A stretch of 64,000 bases of DNA from Nocardioides pinisoli. GTDB lineage: Bacteria > Actinomycetota > Actinomycetes > Propionibacteriales > Nocardioidaceae. The notes under the pieces are model-generated. The model ran no database searches. It saw only the letters and a program-made list of their open reading frames with translations, and was not told the DNA's origin. The stretch lies in NCBI RefSeq assembly GCF_024199985.1, contig NZ_JANARS010000001.1, positions 1 to 64,000 on the forward strand. The letters are read 5' to 3'. Position numbers and translations under genes: made by a program. Positions 9,636 through 17,938 of the stretch are shown here, piece by piece. How positions within the stretch are numbered: the stretch's first letter is position 1; each line of letters begins with the position of its first letter.

Positions 9636-11587
9636 ACGCGCTCCCGCCGGGACTTCTGCTCGGACTTCTGCGGGGAGCGCGGCTCGGGGTGCCCGACGGT
9701 GACCGTGTCGCCGGCGATCTCGCCGATGATGTTGACCCGTCGCACCGTGTCGCGCAGCTCGGCGGCGAAGGCCTCGCGCGCCGACCCGACGCCGTCGCCG
9801 GCCTCGAGGAGCCCCTTGTGGCGCGCCAGCGCCAGCGCGGTGCGGAAGAGCTCCAGCGAGATCGACTCCTCGCTCGCGACCCGCCGCTGCAGCGCCCACT
9901 GCTGGCCGACGGCGAGGGAGTCGGCGAGCAGATCGGCCTCGTCGACCGGCGCGTCGCCAAGGTCGGCGAGGCGGTCGGCGACGACGAGGTAGGCGTCGAG
10001 GAACGGCCGCAGCACGAGGTGGGCCAGGTGCGGCCGGGCGTTGACGAGCAGCTCGCGGGCCTTGACCGGCGTCATCTCGGTGACGCCCTCCCCGACGAGC
10101 AGCTGGAGCTCGGTGCGCAGGTCGTCCTCGAAGCCGGCGCGGGAGGGGAAGAAGAACTCGAACTTCAGCAGGTCGCGCATCCGCTTCGCCTCCTCCCAGC
10201 CCACCTGCAGCTCGCCGCCGGCCGGCAGCTCAGTCCCCGGCTCGAGCTCGCTGACGGTGAGGAGCGCGAGCTCGCCGATGGCGCGCTCGACGAGGATGTG
10301 GATCACGGTGTTGCGGTAGAACGCGGCCACCAGGTGCTGGTCGTCGCCGATCTTCCACACCGGCTCGGTGCCTCGGTCGTACGCCGTCAGCACGCCGCTG
10401 CGGGTCAGGTCGGCGAGCGCCCGGCGGATGGTCGAGCGGTCCCGCAGGTCGGCGGCGCCGGCGACGGGCCACTGGCGCGCGTCGATGTAGGCGGCCAGCG
10501 GCTCGACGGTGTCGAGGACCTCGTCGACGGTCAGCGCGCGGTCGGCACCGAGCAGCGCCAGCGAGACGATGGCGGTGGTGGTGACGGGGGTGGCGCGGTT
10601 GAGCCGGTGGGAGATGTCGAGCGCGACGCGCTCGACCGCCTGGTGGCCGGTCACGCCCTCGGCGGCGAGCTCGGCCATCCGCTCGCGGAGCGAGAACGGC
10701 TCGCCGACGGTCAGGTAGGCCCGGCCGAGCCGGTTGCGCTGCAACCGCGCGAATCGCACCAGCCAGCGCCAGTCCTCCGGCGTCTTGCTGGCGCCGCGTG
10801 CCTCCTCGGTCATCAGCGAGACCTCGTGCAGCTGGTCGTAGACCACGGACAGCGGGACCACCTGCACGTCCGGGGCGTCCGGGCCAGCGTCCTCGTCGAC
10901 CCCATCGGCCCCGTCGGCCTGCACGGCGTCGGTGAGGTACTTCAGGATGCCGTGGACCGGCGGGCGCAGCTTGCCGGTGCGGGTGCGGCCGCCCTCGATC
11001 GACCAGGCCAGGTTGCGCTTGTTGGCGACCATCTGCCGGATGTAGGAGCGCAGGGCGAGGCGGTAGACCGGGATCTCCTGGGTCGCCCGGCGGATGAAGA
11101 TGAGGCCGGTGCGGCTGGCGACCGTGCCGATCACCGGCAGGTTGAGGTTGGCGCCGCCGAAGGTGTAGGTCGGCGAGAAGCGGCGGGACGACAGGGCGTT
11201 GGGGATGACCATGCCGTCGAGGTAGGACCGGTGGCTGAAGGCCAGCGCCAGGCTGTGGGCGCGGTCGAGGCGCCGCAGCTCCTGCATGTCGTCCTCGTCC
11301 ACCAGCACGTCGTAGGCCCTGAGGAACCACTCGCCCAGGCGGGCCCAGCCCTGCGCCGTGCGGTCGTCGTGGGCCGCTGCCATCTCGTGCAGGTAGCCCT
11401 TGACCTCGGCCCAGACCTCCTCCTCGTCGCGGCCCTGCTCCGCGGCGGCCGCGGCGACGGCGCGCTGGAACCGCTTGTCGTGGAGCAGCTCGGTGACCTC
11501 CCGCGGCGGCGCGGCAGGCAGCCGCTCCCCCACGCTCCGGGGCAGGGCGGCACGGGCGAGGTCCCGCGTTCGGCGGACGACGGTCAC
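9632..11587 (-). CDS. plsB: Glycerol-3-phosphate 1-O-acyltransferase
   Basis: PlsB-type enzyme starting glycerolipid synthesis by acylating glycerol-3-phosphate. The 651-residue protein has the acyltransferase motif H119-R-S-Y-L-D124, then the GGANLNLP block, FIRRAT, and SIEGGRTRTGKL, which correspond to blocks II-IV of PlsB. It is shorter than E. coli PlsB (about 807) and close to actinobacterial PlsB. The GTG at 11587 has a GGAGGG ribosome site. It heads the plsB, HAD-plsC, WS/DGAT operon. The 147 bases up to tRNA-Ser hold its promoter region. Confidence 0.9.
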   Translation of the reverse strand: MTVVRRTRDLARAALPRSVGERLPAAPPREVTELLHDKRFQRAVAAAAAEQGRDEEEVWAEVKGYLHEMAAAHDDRTAQGWARLGEWFLRAYDVLVDEDDMQELRRLDRAHSLALAFSHRSYLDGMVIPNALSSRRFSPTYTFGGANLNLPVIGTVASRTGLIFIRRATQEIPVYRLALRSYIRQMVANKRNLAWSIEGGRTRTGKLRPPVHGILKYLTDAVQADGADGVDEDAGPDAPDVQVVPLSVVYDQLHEVSLMTEEARGASKTPEDWRWLVRFARLQRNRLGRAYLTVGEPFSLRERMAELAAEGVTGHQAVERVALDISHRLNRATPVTTTAIVSLALLGADRALTVDEVLDTVEPLAAYIDARQWPVAGAADLRDRSTIRRALADLTRSGVLTAYDRGTEPVWKIGDDQHLVAAFYRNTVIHILVERAIGELALLTVSELEPGTELPAGGELQVGWEEAKRMRDLLKFEFFFPSRAGFEDDLRTELQLLVGEGVTEMTPVKARELLVNARPHLAHLVLRPFLDAYLVVADRLADLGDAPVDEADLLADSLAVGQQWALQRRVASEESISLELFRTALALARHKGLLEAGDGVGSAREAFAAELRDTVRRVNIIGEIAGDTVTVGHPEPRSPQKSEQKSRRERV

Positions 11588-11734
11588 GGTCCCTCCTTCC
11601 CGCTCACGCGCAGCATGCGCACGGGCGTGGGCCGAAAGTTACCGTCGTACGCCGCCGCTGGCCATGGCTCCGCCACGAATGGTGGGCTGCCGCCGGTTTC
11701 CGGCTCCCGCCAGTCCTCTAGTAACCTTCGGCGC

Positions 11735-11824
11735 GGTGGCGTGTCCGAGCGGCCGAAGGTGCATCACTCGAAATGATGTGTGGGGTCAAACCCACCGTGG
11801 GTTCAAATCCCACCGCCACCGCCA
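11735..11824 (+). tRNA. tRNA-Ser (anticodon CGA)
   Basis: A 90-base class II tRNA. The acceptor stem GGTGGCG (11735-11741) pairs with CGCCACC (11814-11820), followed by discriminator G and an encoded CCA. The anticodon loop CTCGAAA sits in the CATCA/TGATG stem, giving anticodon CGA for UCG codons. A long variable arm (TGTGGGGTCAAACCCACC) and the T-arm GTGGGTTCAAATCCCAC are clear. Confidence 0.96.
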
Positions 11825-11898
11825 GCCGATCGGGCCGGTCCCTCGCGGACCGGCCCGATCGTCGTTCCGGTCCGGCGCTGTCGTCGTACGCTCGCCGG

Positions 11899-12366
11899 GT
11901 GGACGAGGACAACCCTGCGATCCGCGCGCTGGCCGCGTCGGGCATCGCGCACGAGATCACCCGCCACGGCAGGGTGGGGTCGCTCGCCGAGGCAGCCGCC
12001 GCGCGCGGCGTCGAGCCGTCGGCGATCGTGAAGACGATGGTCGTGCGTCGCGGCGAGGGCGACCACCTCTTCGTCCTCGTGCCCGGCGACCGGGAGATCT
12101 CTTGGCCCAAGCTCCGCGCGCTCCTCGGCGTCAACCGGATCTCCATGCCGGCCGCTGAGGCCGCGCGCGAGGTGACCGGCTACGAGCGCGGCACCATCAC
12201 GCCGTTCGGCTCGGCGACCGAGCTGCCCGTCGTCGCCGACGAGCGCATGGTGGGGCGGACGATCTCCATCGGCGCGGGTGAGCACGGGGTCGCGGCGACC
12301 GTCTCCGCCGACGACGTCATCGCCCACCTCGACGCGCGAGTGGCAGACGTCACCGAGCCGGTGTGA
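11899..12366 (+). CDS. YbaK/EbsC-family aminoacyl-tRNA deacylase
   Basis: A 155-residue protein of the YbaK/ProX editing family, which hydrolyses mischarged aminoacyl-tRNA in trans (Cys-tRNA-Pro in YbaK). Typical features are the opening H-E-I-T-R-H segment, AIVKTMV near residue 43 (the K of the active-site region), FVLVPGD, and the GTITPFG loop near residue 103. The GTG at 11899 is the first plausible start after the tRNA gene. It lies 74 bases after tRNA-Ser. The specific editing substrate cannot be told from sequence. Confidence 0.85.
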   Translation: MDEDNPAIRALAASGIAHEITRHGRVGSLAEAAAARGVEPSAIVKTMVVRRGEGDHLFVLVPGDREISWPKLRALLGVNRISMPAAEAAREVTGYERGTITPFGSATELPVVADERMVGRTISIGAGEHGVAATVSADDVIAHLDARVADVTEPV

Positions 12367-12542
12367 GCCTCCAGGGCCTCCGGCGCGAGATCCACGGGTT
12401 CGAGCCCGGGTCCGTCGTCCCCACGACCGAGCTGGTGATGAGCCACGTCCACCCCGAGGACGTCGCGGCCGCCCGGGAGTCGCAGGAGACGCTGCTCGAG
12501 CGCAGCGAGGCCGTTCAGTCCGACACGGCGAGTCCGCCGTAG
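12363..12542 (+). pseudogene. PAS-domain remnant of a PAS-ANTAR-type regulator
   Basis: A 59-codon open frame beginning with a GTG that overlaps the deacylase stop. Residues 8-40 (REIHGFEPGSVVPTTELV and SHVHPEDVAAA) match the second half of the PAS domain seen in actinobacterial PAS-ANTAR antiterminators. The first PAS strands and the RNA-binding ANTAR domain are both missing, and the frame ends in an unrelated tail antisense to the neighbouring lipoprotein gene. I read it as a truncated gene. A functional miniprotein is possible but less likely. Confidence 0.55.
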
Positions 12543-13060
12543 TGCGCCTCGATGGTGACGGATGCGGGCGGCGCCTCGTCCACCATGACGCAGCCACTCG
12601 TGTCCACGACGAGCTCGTCGTCGGCGTCGGTGCGGATCTCGTTGCCCAGGCACACGTACCTCGGACCGCTGTCCCAGGGGATCCGGAACCTCCCGTCCTC
12701 CACCGGCGCGACGGCCGCGGTGGGCGCGGGTGCGTCCTGCTCGTCGAGCGCCACGAGGTCGGCGACGGGGATCCGGACGCCGATGTTCTGGTAGTCGTGG
12801 TCCTCCGGGTCGTCCCTGCCCGGCCACGTGGTCCGGTAGGCGTCGAGCAGCTCGTCGGCCGTCAGCACCAGCAACCTGTCGTACGTGTCGCTGGTCCCCC
12901 CGTCGCCCACCACGATCGAGTCGCCCTTCGACACCACCACGCCGGTCAGCTCGCCCGGACCGGGGTCCGCGGGTGAGGGGCTGCAGCCCACCAGGGCAAT
13001 GGAGGCCAGGAGGGCAAACCCCGTGCCTGCGACGCTGCAGTGCCGGCGGCCCTCGGACAT
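12515..13060 (-). CDS. Hypothetical lipoprotein
   Basis: A 181-residue protein of unknown function. The N-terminus has a short basic region, a hydrophobic stretch and a lipobox (LVGC, Cys at about residue 26), so it should be a lipid-anchored surface protein. The remainder is acidic and includes two later cysteines (near YVCLGN and SGCVM) that could form a disulfide. An AGGAGGG ribosome site precedes the ATG at 13060. Its 3' end overlaps the convergent PAS remnant. No catalytic motif was seen. Confidence 0.75.
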   Translation of the reverse strand: MSEGRRHCSVAGTGFALLASIALVGCSPSPADPGPGELTGVVVSKGDSIVVGDGGTSDTYDRLLVLTADELLDAYRTTWPGRDDPEDHDYQNIGVRIPVADLVALDEQDAPAPTAAVAPVEDGRFRIPWDSGPRYVCLGNEIRTDADDELVVDTSGCVMVDEAPPASVTIEAHYGGLAVSD

Positions 13061-13168
13061 TGCGCCCTCCTGGCGGTGCTCGTCGTCCCGTACATCCGGA
13101 TTGTCCCGGCGGCCCGGTCGTCGAGTCGACCGAACCGCCGGGATGGTGGCGCTAGCGTCGTGGCGCCG

Positions 13169-16100
13169 TCACCGGAAGGTCACCGTCGTCGTGAACACCT
13201 GGCCGTCCGACAAGGCGACCTCGAAGGTGCCGGTGGACCCGGCCCATGCCTTCGGCGTGGCGACGTTGACGTGATAGGTCCCGACCCCATCCCTCACCGC
13301 GTCCCGCGTCAACGCGTAGGTGGCACCGTCGCGAGCGAATGAGGCCGTCAGCACTGACTGCTCCGAGACCACCTCGTTGGTGACGGTGAACTTGACCGGG
13401 ATGGTCCGACCCGCCTGGACGTCACCGTCGGTCGGGAGCGGACTGGTGAACCCTCCCCAGCCGTACCGCTTGATCGGCGGTGGCTCGACGCCCGGCACCC
13501 GCGACACGAAGATCCGAACTGTCGTAGAGGCCGCCGCGCCGGCGGAGTCGGTCACCCGCGCCGTGACGGTGTGCCAACCCTCAGACATCGTGTCTGCGCG
13601 GCGCGCGACGTCCGAGCCGTTGCCGAGGTAGCCGTCACGGTCACTGGTCCAGGTGAGCTGGGACCCGTCGAGGGTGCCGTCCTCCCGGTCGCCGGCCTGC
13701 GCCTCGAACATGATGCGCTGGGCGGCGGAGAACCTCTGATCGGGGCCGGGTGCCGTGATGGCGATCTGCGGTGCGGCGTTGGGCGTGCGGACCGTGGTCT
13801 CCGCGGACCCGAAGCGCACGCCGTCGGAGGACACGACCCGCAGGACCACATCCCCACCGGGCAGGACGCCCCGAGGCAGGACGGTGTCCGGGTTTCGGAT
13901 GCCCATAGCCACCGGACGGAAGTGGGCACCTCCGTCGGTCGAGTAGAACACCGTGTGCCTCAAGCTGGCTCCCGGGTCCCCGTCCGCCGCGGTCCAGGAC
14001 ACGTGGACCGTCCCGTCCGGGTTCACCGTGGCTCGTGGCTGGGTCGCGACCGGCGCCTGCGTCGACGCCTGCCACGCGTCGACCTCGGAGCCGTCCGCGA
14101 CGAGGGTCAAGCGGGCCACGCGGGCCGGGTCGACTGCCAGGGAGGCCGCGAAGGGACGAGCCGCGTCGACGTCGGCCCCCTCACCGAACGCACCAGCGGA
14201 GCGGGCGTCCGAGGACGAGGCCCATCCCGAGGCCAGCAGACTGCCGTCCGAGGCGTACGCCCTCAGCTGGACGCCGGTGGACGGGTCGCCCGTGCGGGTC
14301 TGGTTGGTCGGCAGCACGGTGAACGCGCTGCGGTCGGATGCGGTGTCGTACGCACCCGAGACGTAGATGCCGTCCGCCTCGGTCACCGTGCCGGCGGCCG
14401 GCGGACCGGAGCCGTACGCCGGATCGAGCTCGCCGTCGCGCAGCCGGTCCCAGTCCCACTTCGAGATCCACGTGCCCTGGAGATCGGTGTCGTCGTTCCA
14501 GCAGTACCCCATCAGGGCGTACACGTCGTGTGGAGCCGAGACGGCGAGGTCCTCGTCGTAGTCGAACGTGTACTCGTCGAGGCCCCAGATCTCCTTGTCC
14601 GGGATGCCCATGACGCCGAGGACGGGACGCATCTGATCGTCGATCAGGCTGAAGGGCTGGTGGTCGTCCGCCCAACGCGGCGCGTACTCACCGCAGTAGC
14701 CCCTCTTGGTGACGAGGCCGACGTCGTGGCTGTCGACGGCATGGAGCAGCCCGAAGTTGTGCCCGAGCTCGTGCGGGAACACGTTGCGGAGCCGCCCACC
14801 GTCGAGGAACTCGCGCGCATACCCGAGCCATGCCGTGGAGACGTCGAGGTAGGCCATGCCTGTGGCGCCGCCGTTGGGATGCGTTCCGGGCAGCATGCCC
14901 TGCACGATCTTCTCGTCGCGCAGCTTGTCCGCTCGGAGGTTGTCGTACCAGGCACGAGACTGGAGGGCGTCGAGAACCGCGAAGTACTCACCGAACTCGG
15001 GGATCCAGGTGTTCTCGTCCCACCAGCCATCGGCCACCTCGAGCGAGTCCTGTGTCATGTCGAGGCCCGCGATGGGGAACATCGCCTCCGAGCGGCTCGA
15101 CTGTCGCACGGCGTCGAGGTACGTGGCGTCCGACTCGGTCATGTTGTCCCAGAAGACCGACGTCATCTCCAGGTTGAGGTCGGGTCGGGAGTCGTTGAAG
15201 CTCACGACGGTGCCACAGTTGATGGTCCAGCGGCCGTACTCAGTGAGGTCGCACCCGGTGCCGCCGCCCATCTCGACCTGCAGCTCGATCTCCCCAGTGG
15301 TCCATTCGTCGGGGAGCCGGAAGTTCAAGGTCGCGTCCCGGTCAGCGCGGCGACTGATGACCTCGTCGGTGGCCAGGATGCTCTGCGTCTCGTTCAGCGG
15401 CGCGAGGGGCGACCCGGCGAGCTCGACGCCGTCACGGTAGCCACGGAGCCGACCCGACGTGCGCGCAAGGTTGCCGGTGCCGTACGTCCTGACGTACGCC
15501 CGCACGATGGTGTCGCGTCCCTCGACGAGCTCGACGTCATTGAGCAGCGACTGGACGCCTTGCGACACCTCGAGCGCCTCGAGGTCGAGCTCAGGGTTCA
15601 CACAGCCGCTGATCAGCGTCGCGAACTCGGCAGTCGACCGGGCGACGGTGACGTTGCCGCCACCGAAGACGTAGGGGTCGTAGGCCGCGCGGGCGTAGGA
15701 CTCGTCGAAGAACCCGTCCTCGATCGCCAGCACGCCGTAGCGGTCGACGTAGTTGTCGCGTGCGTAGGCCGTGGCGGTGTCCATGTCGACACCTGAGTTG
15801 ATCGCGCCGTCCGTCGACATGCACAGGGACCAGTCCGCGCCCTCTCGACCCTGGTTCTTGAGGAGGTCGGTGGCGCGCACGATGGCGTCGCCTGGATTCG
15901 TCGAGTAGCCGATCTGGGCGATGTCGGAGATCTCGGTCGCCATGCCGTCCACGACGGTCTCGCTGGTCAGGACCGTCGGCGGGATCTCGACCCTCGTGCT
16001 GCCGGACGTGCCGTCATAGGACCACTGCACGAGGCTGACGGAGATGGATCCGTCCCGAGGAAAGGTGACCGTGTCGTCGAGCGCCTCGATGTACCCCTGC

Positions 16101-16336
16101 TTCTGCATGGTCCAGTCGGCGGCGTCGATCGAGCCCGAACCGTCCATGAGGAAGACCAGGTCAAGCTTGTCGGCGTACAGGTCGGCGCTGGCTGGCCCTG
16201 CCCCGGTGGTGGCAAGACCGGTGGTCACCAGTCCGGCGAGTGCGACGAACGCCGCTGTGGTCGCACCGCGGCGACGGGACCGGGCCCGCGCAGCAGTCGT
16301 GTGGATGGTCGGGCGCAGACGTGTGCGCAGTCCCAT
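13169..16336 (-). CDS. Secreted VWA-domain zinc metalloprotease with C-terminal PxKF domain
   Basis: A 1055-residue exported protein. A twin-Arg-rich N-terminus and hydrophobic helix end in a signal-peptidase-type site (PASA, about residue 51). Residues 57-250 form a von Willebrand A domain with a MIDAS motif D65-G-S67-G-S69. Around residues 515-535 lies H522-E-L-G-H526-N-F-G-L-L-H532, the HExxHxxGxxH zinc signature of metzincin-type proteases. Ig/fibronectin-like regions follow, and the last ~85 residues are a PxKF domain (GRTIPVKF). The ATG at 16336 has a GAGGGGGA ribosome site. Substrate unknown. It is divergent from a lone receiver domain. Confidence 0.82.
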   Translation of the reverse strand: MGLRTRLRPTIHTTAARARSRRRGATTAAFVALAGLVTTGLATTGAGPASADLYADKLDLVFLMDGSGSIDAADWTMQKQGYIEALDDTVTFPRDGSISVSLVQWSYDGTSGSTRVEIPPTVLTSETVVDGMATEISDIAQIGYSTNPGDAIVRATDLLKNQGREGADWSLCMSTDGAINSGVDMDTATAYARDNYVDRYGVLAIEDGFFDESYARAAYDPYVFGGGNVTVARSTAEFATLISGCVNPELDLEALEVSQGVQSLLNDVELVEGRDTIVRAYVRTYGTGNLARTSGRLRGYRDGVELAGSPLAPLNETQSILATDEVISRRADRDATLNFRLPDEWTTGEIELQVEMGGGTGCDLTEYGRWTINCGTVVSFNDSRPDLNLEMTSVFWDNMTESDATYLDAVRQSSRSEAMFPIAGLDMTQDSLEVADGWWDENTWIPEFGEYFAVLDALQSRAWYDNLRADKLRDEKIVQGMLPGTHPNGGATGMAYLDVSTAWLGYAREFLDGGRLRNVFPHELGHNFGLLHAVDSHDVGLVTKRGYCGEYAPRWADDHQPFSLIDDQMRPVLGVMGIPDKEIWGLDEYTFDYDEDLAVSAPHDVYALMGYCWNDDTDLQGTWISKWDWDRLRDGELDPAYGSGPPAAGTVTEADGIYVSGAYDTASDRSAFTVLPTNQTRTGDPSTGVQLRAYASDGSLLASGWASSSDARSAGAFGEGADVDAARPFAASLAVDPARVARLTLVADGSEVDAWQASTQAPVATQPRATVNPDGTVHVSWTAADGDPGASLRHTVFYSTDGGAHFRPVAMGIRNPDTVLPRGVLPGGDVVLRVVSSDGVRFGSAETTVRTPNAAPQIAITAPGPDQRFSAAQRIMFEAQAGDREDGTLDGSQLTWTSDRDGYLGNGSDVARRADTMSEGWHTVTARVTDSAGAAASTTVRIFVSRVPGVEPPPIKRYGWGGFTSPLPTDGDVQAGRTIPVKFTVTNEVVSEQSVLTASFARDGATYALTRDAVRDGVGTYHVNVATPKAWAGSTGTFEVALSDGQVFTTTVTFR

Positions 16337-16496
16337 GTGTTCCCCCTCACATAGATGTGTGCCGGGGAAGTTACGCCCCCAAGGACCGACGCAGGAGGAA
16401 TCGCTCCAAAACTTTGCCGTGGCCCCGTGGATCCCTCGTGACGCACCTTGACCGTTCTGTGGGTGTGCCGTGGATTTCGGTTGTAGCGTGCTCCCC

Positions 16497-16880
16497 GTGC
16501 CCACCACCGTGCTGATCGTCGAGGACGAGCCCGACCTCGCACAGGTGATGGAGATCGCCCTCAGCCGCGCAGGGTTCGACGTCCTCACCGTCGGCTCCGG
16601 AGACGACGCCCGCGCGAGCATCGGTCGGCGCCACGTCGACGTCGTCGTCATGGATCGCGGACTGCCCGACACGGACGGCCTCGAGGTCACCGCGTCCCTG
16701 CGCGCCGACGGGTTCCTCGGTGCCGTCGTGGTGACCTCCGGGCACGCCGGGACCGACCACGTCGCCGCCTGCCTGGGCGCGGGTGCCGACGACGTACTGG
16801 GCAAGCCCTTCACCCTCGCCGAGCTCGTGGACCGGGTCCGCAACGCGGTCCGGCCCGCCAGGGTCGCCGAAGCCGGCTGA
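16497..16880 (+). CDS. Single-domain response regulator (receiver only)
   Basis: About 127 residues forming a CheY-like receiver and nothing else. The acidic pair (VEDEPD), the phospho-acceptor Asp in VVMDRGLPD, the conserved Thr in VVTSGHAG and the Lys in LGKPFTLAEL are all present. With no output domain, it must act by protein-protein contact or phosphotransfer. No histidine kinase lies nearby. The GTG at 16497 was chosen because it precedes the first beta strand directly; GTG at 16488 or 16470 is also possible. Confidence 0.85.
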   Translation: MPTTVLIVEDEPDLAQVMEIALSRAGFDVLTVGSGDDARASIGRRHVDVVVMDRGLPDTDGLEVTASLRADGFLGAVVVTSGHAGTDHVAACLGAGADDVLGKPFTLAELVDRVRNAVRPARVAEAG

Positions 16881-17053
16881 CCCGCAGATTCGTCGGCGAA
16901 CCCGCGTCATGAGGCTCGAAGCGGCCCGTCTCACCAGCGGTAGGGCCGGGCGGTCGCGTTCCGTCAGGCTCGTCCACCGTCCCCGTACGTCGACCTCCCG
17001 CCGGCGTCCGGTCCCCCCAGTGGCGGTGGCGCCACGCATCACCAACGCGACTG

Positions 17054-17081
17054 CGGCACGGCCCTCGCAGGGGCCGTGCCG
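17054..17081 (+). terminator. Rho-independent terminator hairpin
   Basis: CGGCACGGCCC (17054-17064) pairs perfectly with GGGCCGTGCCG (17071-17081) around a 6-base loop and is followed by TTTGTCTGT. It probably ends transcription from the receiver gene. The 347-base gap 16881-17227 holds this hairpin, a palindromic repeat and the TetR operator, with no convincing gene. Confidence 0.65.
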
Positions 17082-17100
17082 TTTGTCTGTCCGCCGACCT

Positions 17101-17180
17101 GGAGGGGCAGTCCGACACCTGGAGGGGGTTGCAACGGCCTCGAAGTGGCGGACTCCCCGCTCGAGCGGGGAGTCCGCCGC
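17101..17180. repeat. Dispersed 80-bp repeat, copy 1, with perfect palindrome
   Basis: Aligns base for base with 63611-63690 at about 70 of 80 positions. Identical blocks include GGAGGGGGTTGCAACGGCCT. The right half contains a perfect 32-base palindrome at 17147-17178 centred on TCGA. In copy 2 the palindrome is degraded on one side. No transposase or flanking duplication is visible, so it resembles a REP-like intergenic element. Confidence 0.75.
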
Positions 17181-17202
17181 AAGGGCGCCGATGCGACACT
17201 AT

Positions 17203-17217
17203 TTGCACTGAGTGCAA
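17203..17217. promoter_or_regulatory. Probable TetR operator
   Basis: TTGCACTGAGTGCAA is a perfect 15-base palindrome with a single central G, ending 10 bases before the GTG of the TetR gene. This size and position are typical for autoregulation by TetR-family repressors, and the same site could control the MMPL gene downstream. Confidence 0.7.
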
Positions 17218-17227
17218 CAATGGCTGG

Positions 17228-17887
17228 GTGACCACGACACCCCCCACCGACGGCCGCAGCGCGCTGCGCGAGGAGCGGCGCCGCGCCATCCTCGAGGCCG
17301 CCCGGGAGCTCGCGACCGAGCACGGCGCCGACGGGTTCACCGTCGAGCAGGTCGCCTCGCGGGCCGGGGTGTCGCGGCGGACGGTCTTCAACCACGTCGC
17401 CGGCCTCGACCAGCTGCTGGTGGCGGTCTGCGAGCAGATCCTCGCCGAGGCGACGGCGGACCTCCTCGAGGGGGTCGACCGCCGGACGACCGATCTCCCC
17501 CCGGGCGCGGCAGGCGGCCGGGCCGCGCTCGACGCGGTGGCCGAGGCCACCCGCGGCGTCGACCTGCCCACCGCGATCGCGACGATCCACCGCGTCCTCG
17601 GCTCCCCCGAGGTCGAGGACGAGCGCGCGCAGGGCATCTCACGGACCGCCTTCGAGCACGTCGGCGGACGCCTGCGCCAGCAGCTCGTACGCCGCGCACC
17701 CGGCCTCGACCCGGTCGACCTCGAGATCGGGCTCGCGCTGCTCTTCAGCGGGATCGTGACGATCGCCGGCCTCTGGCTCGAGCAGCACCCCGACCTGGCA
17801 CCCGACGTGCCTCCCGACGCCCGCGCCGACTGGGACGCCCTGCTCGACCGCGTCCTCCGCCGGCTGCGCATCGCCCACGACGCCTGA
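17228..17887 (+). CDS. TetR/AcrR family transcriptional regulator
   Basis: A 219-residue repressor. The N-terminal DNA-binding domain shows the TetR helix-turn-helix (ILEAARELATEHGADGFT, then VEQVASRAGVSRRTVFNHV). The C-terminal ligand-binding domain is divergent, so the inducer cannot be inferred. The GTG at 17228 sits just behind the 15-bp palindrome and gives a short N-terminal arm. The gene lies 51 bases upstream of an MMPL exporter in the same direction, so it most likely represses itself and that exporter. Confidence 0.88.
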   Translation: MTTTPPTDGRSALREERRRAILEAARELATEHGADGFTVEQVASRAGVSRRTVFNHVAGLDQLLVAVCEQILAEATADLLEGVDRRTTDLPPGAAGGRAALDAVAEATRGVDLPTAIATIHRVLGSPEVEDERAQGISRTAFEHVGGRLRQQLVRRAPGLDPVDLEIGLALLFSGIVTIAGLWLEQHPDLAPDVPPDARADWDALLDRVLRRLRIAHDA

Positions 17888-17938
17888 CCCACCCGACCCC
17901 CGCACCCCTGCACCGCAACCGAAAGGCACGCCACCCCC

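Noticed and set aside
12400..12420. A T-arm-like GGGTTCGAGCCC near a possible tRNA
   Set aside because: No acceptor or anticodon stem fits around it, and the bases encode the PAS segment HGFEPG.
13571..15796. A plus-strand frame opposite the secreted metalloprotease
   Set aside because: Antisense GC artefact; the minus-strand protein has a signal peptide, VWA and zinc motifs.
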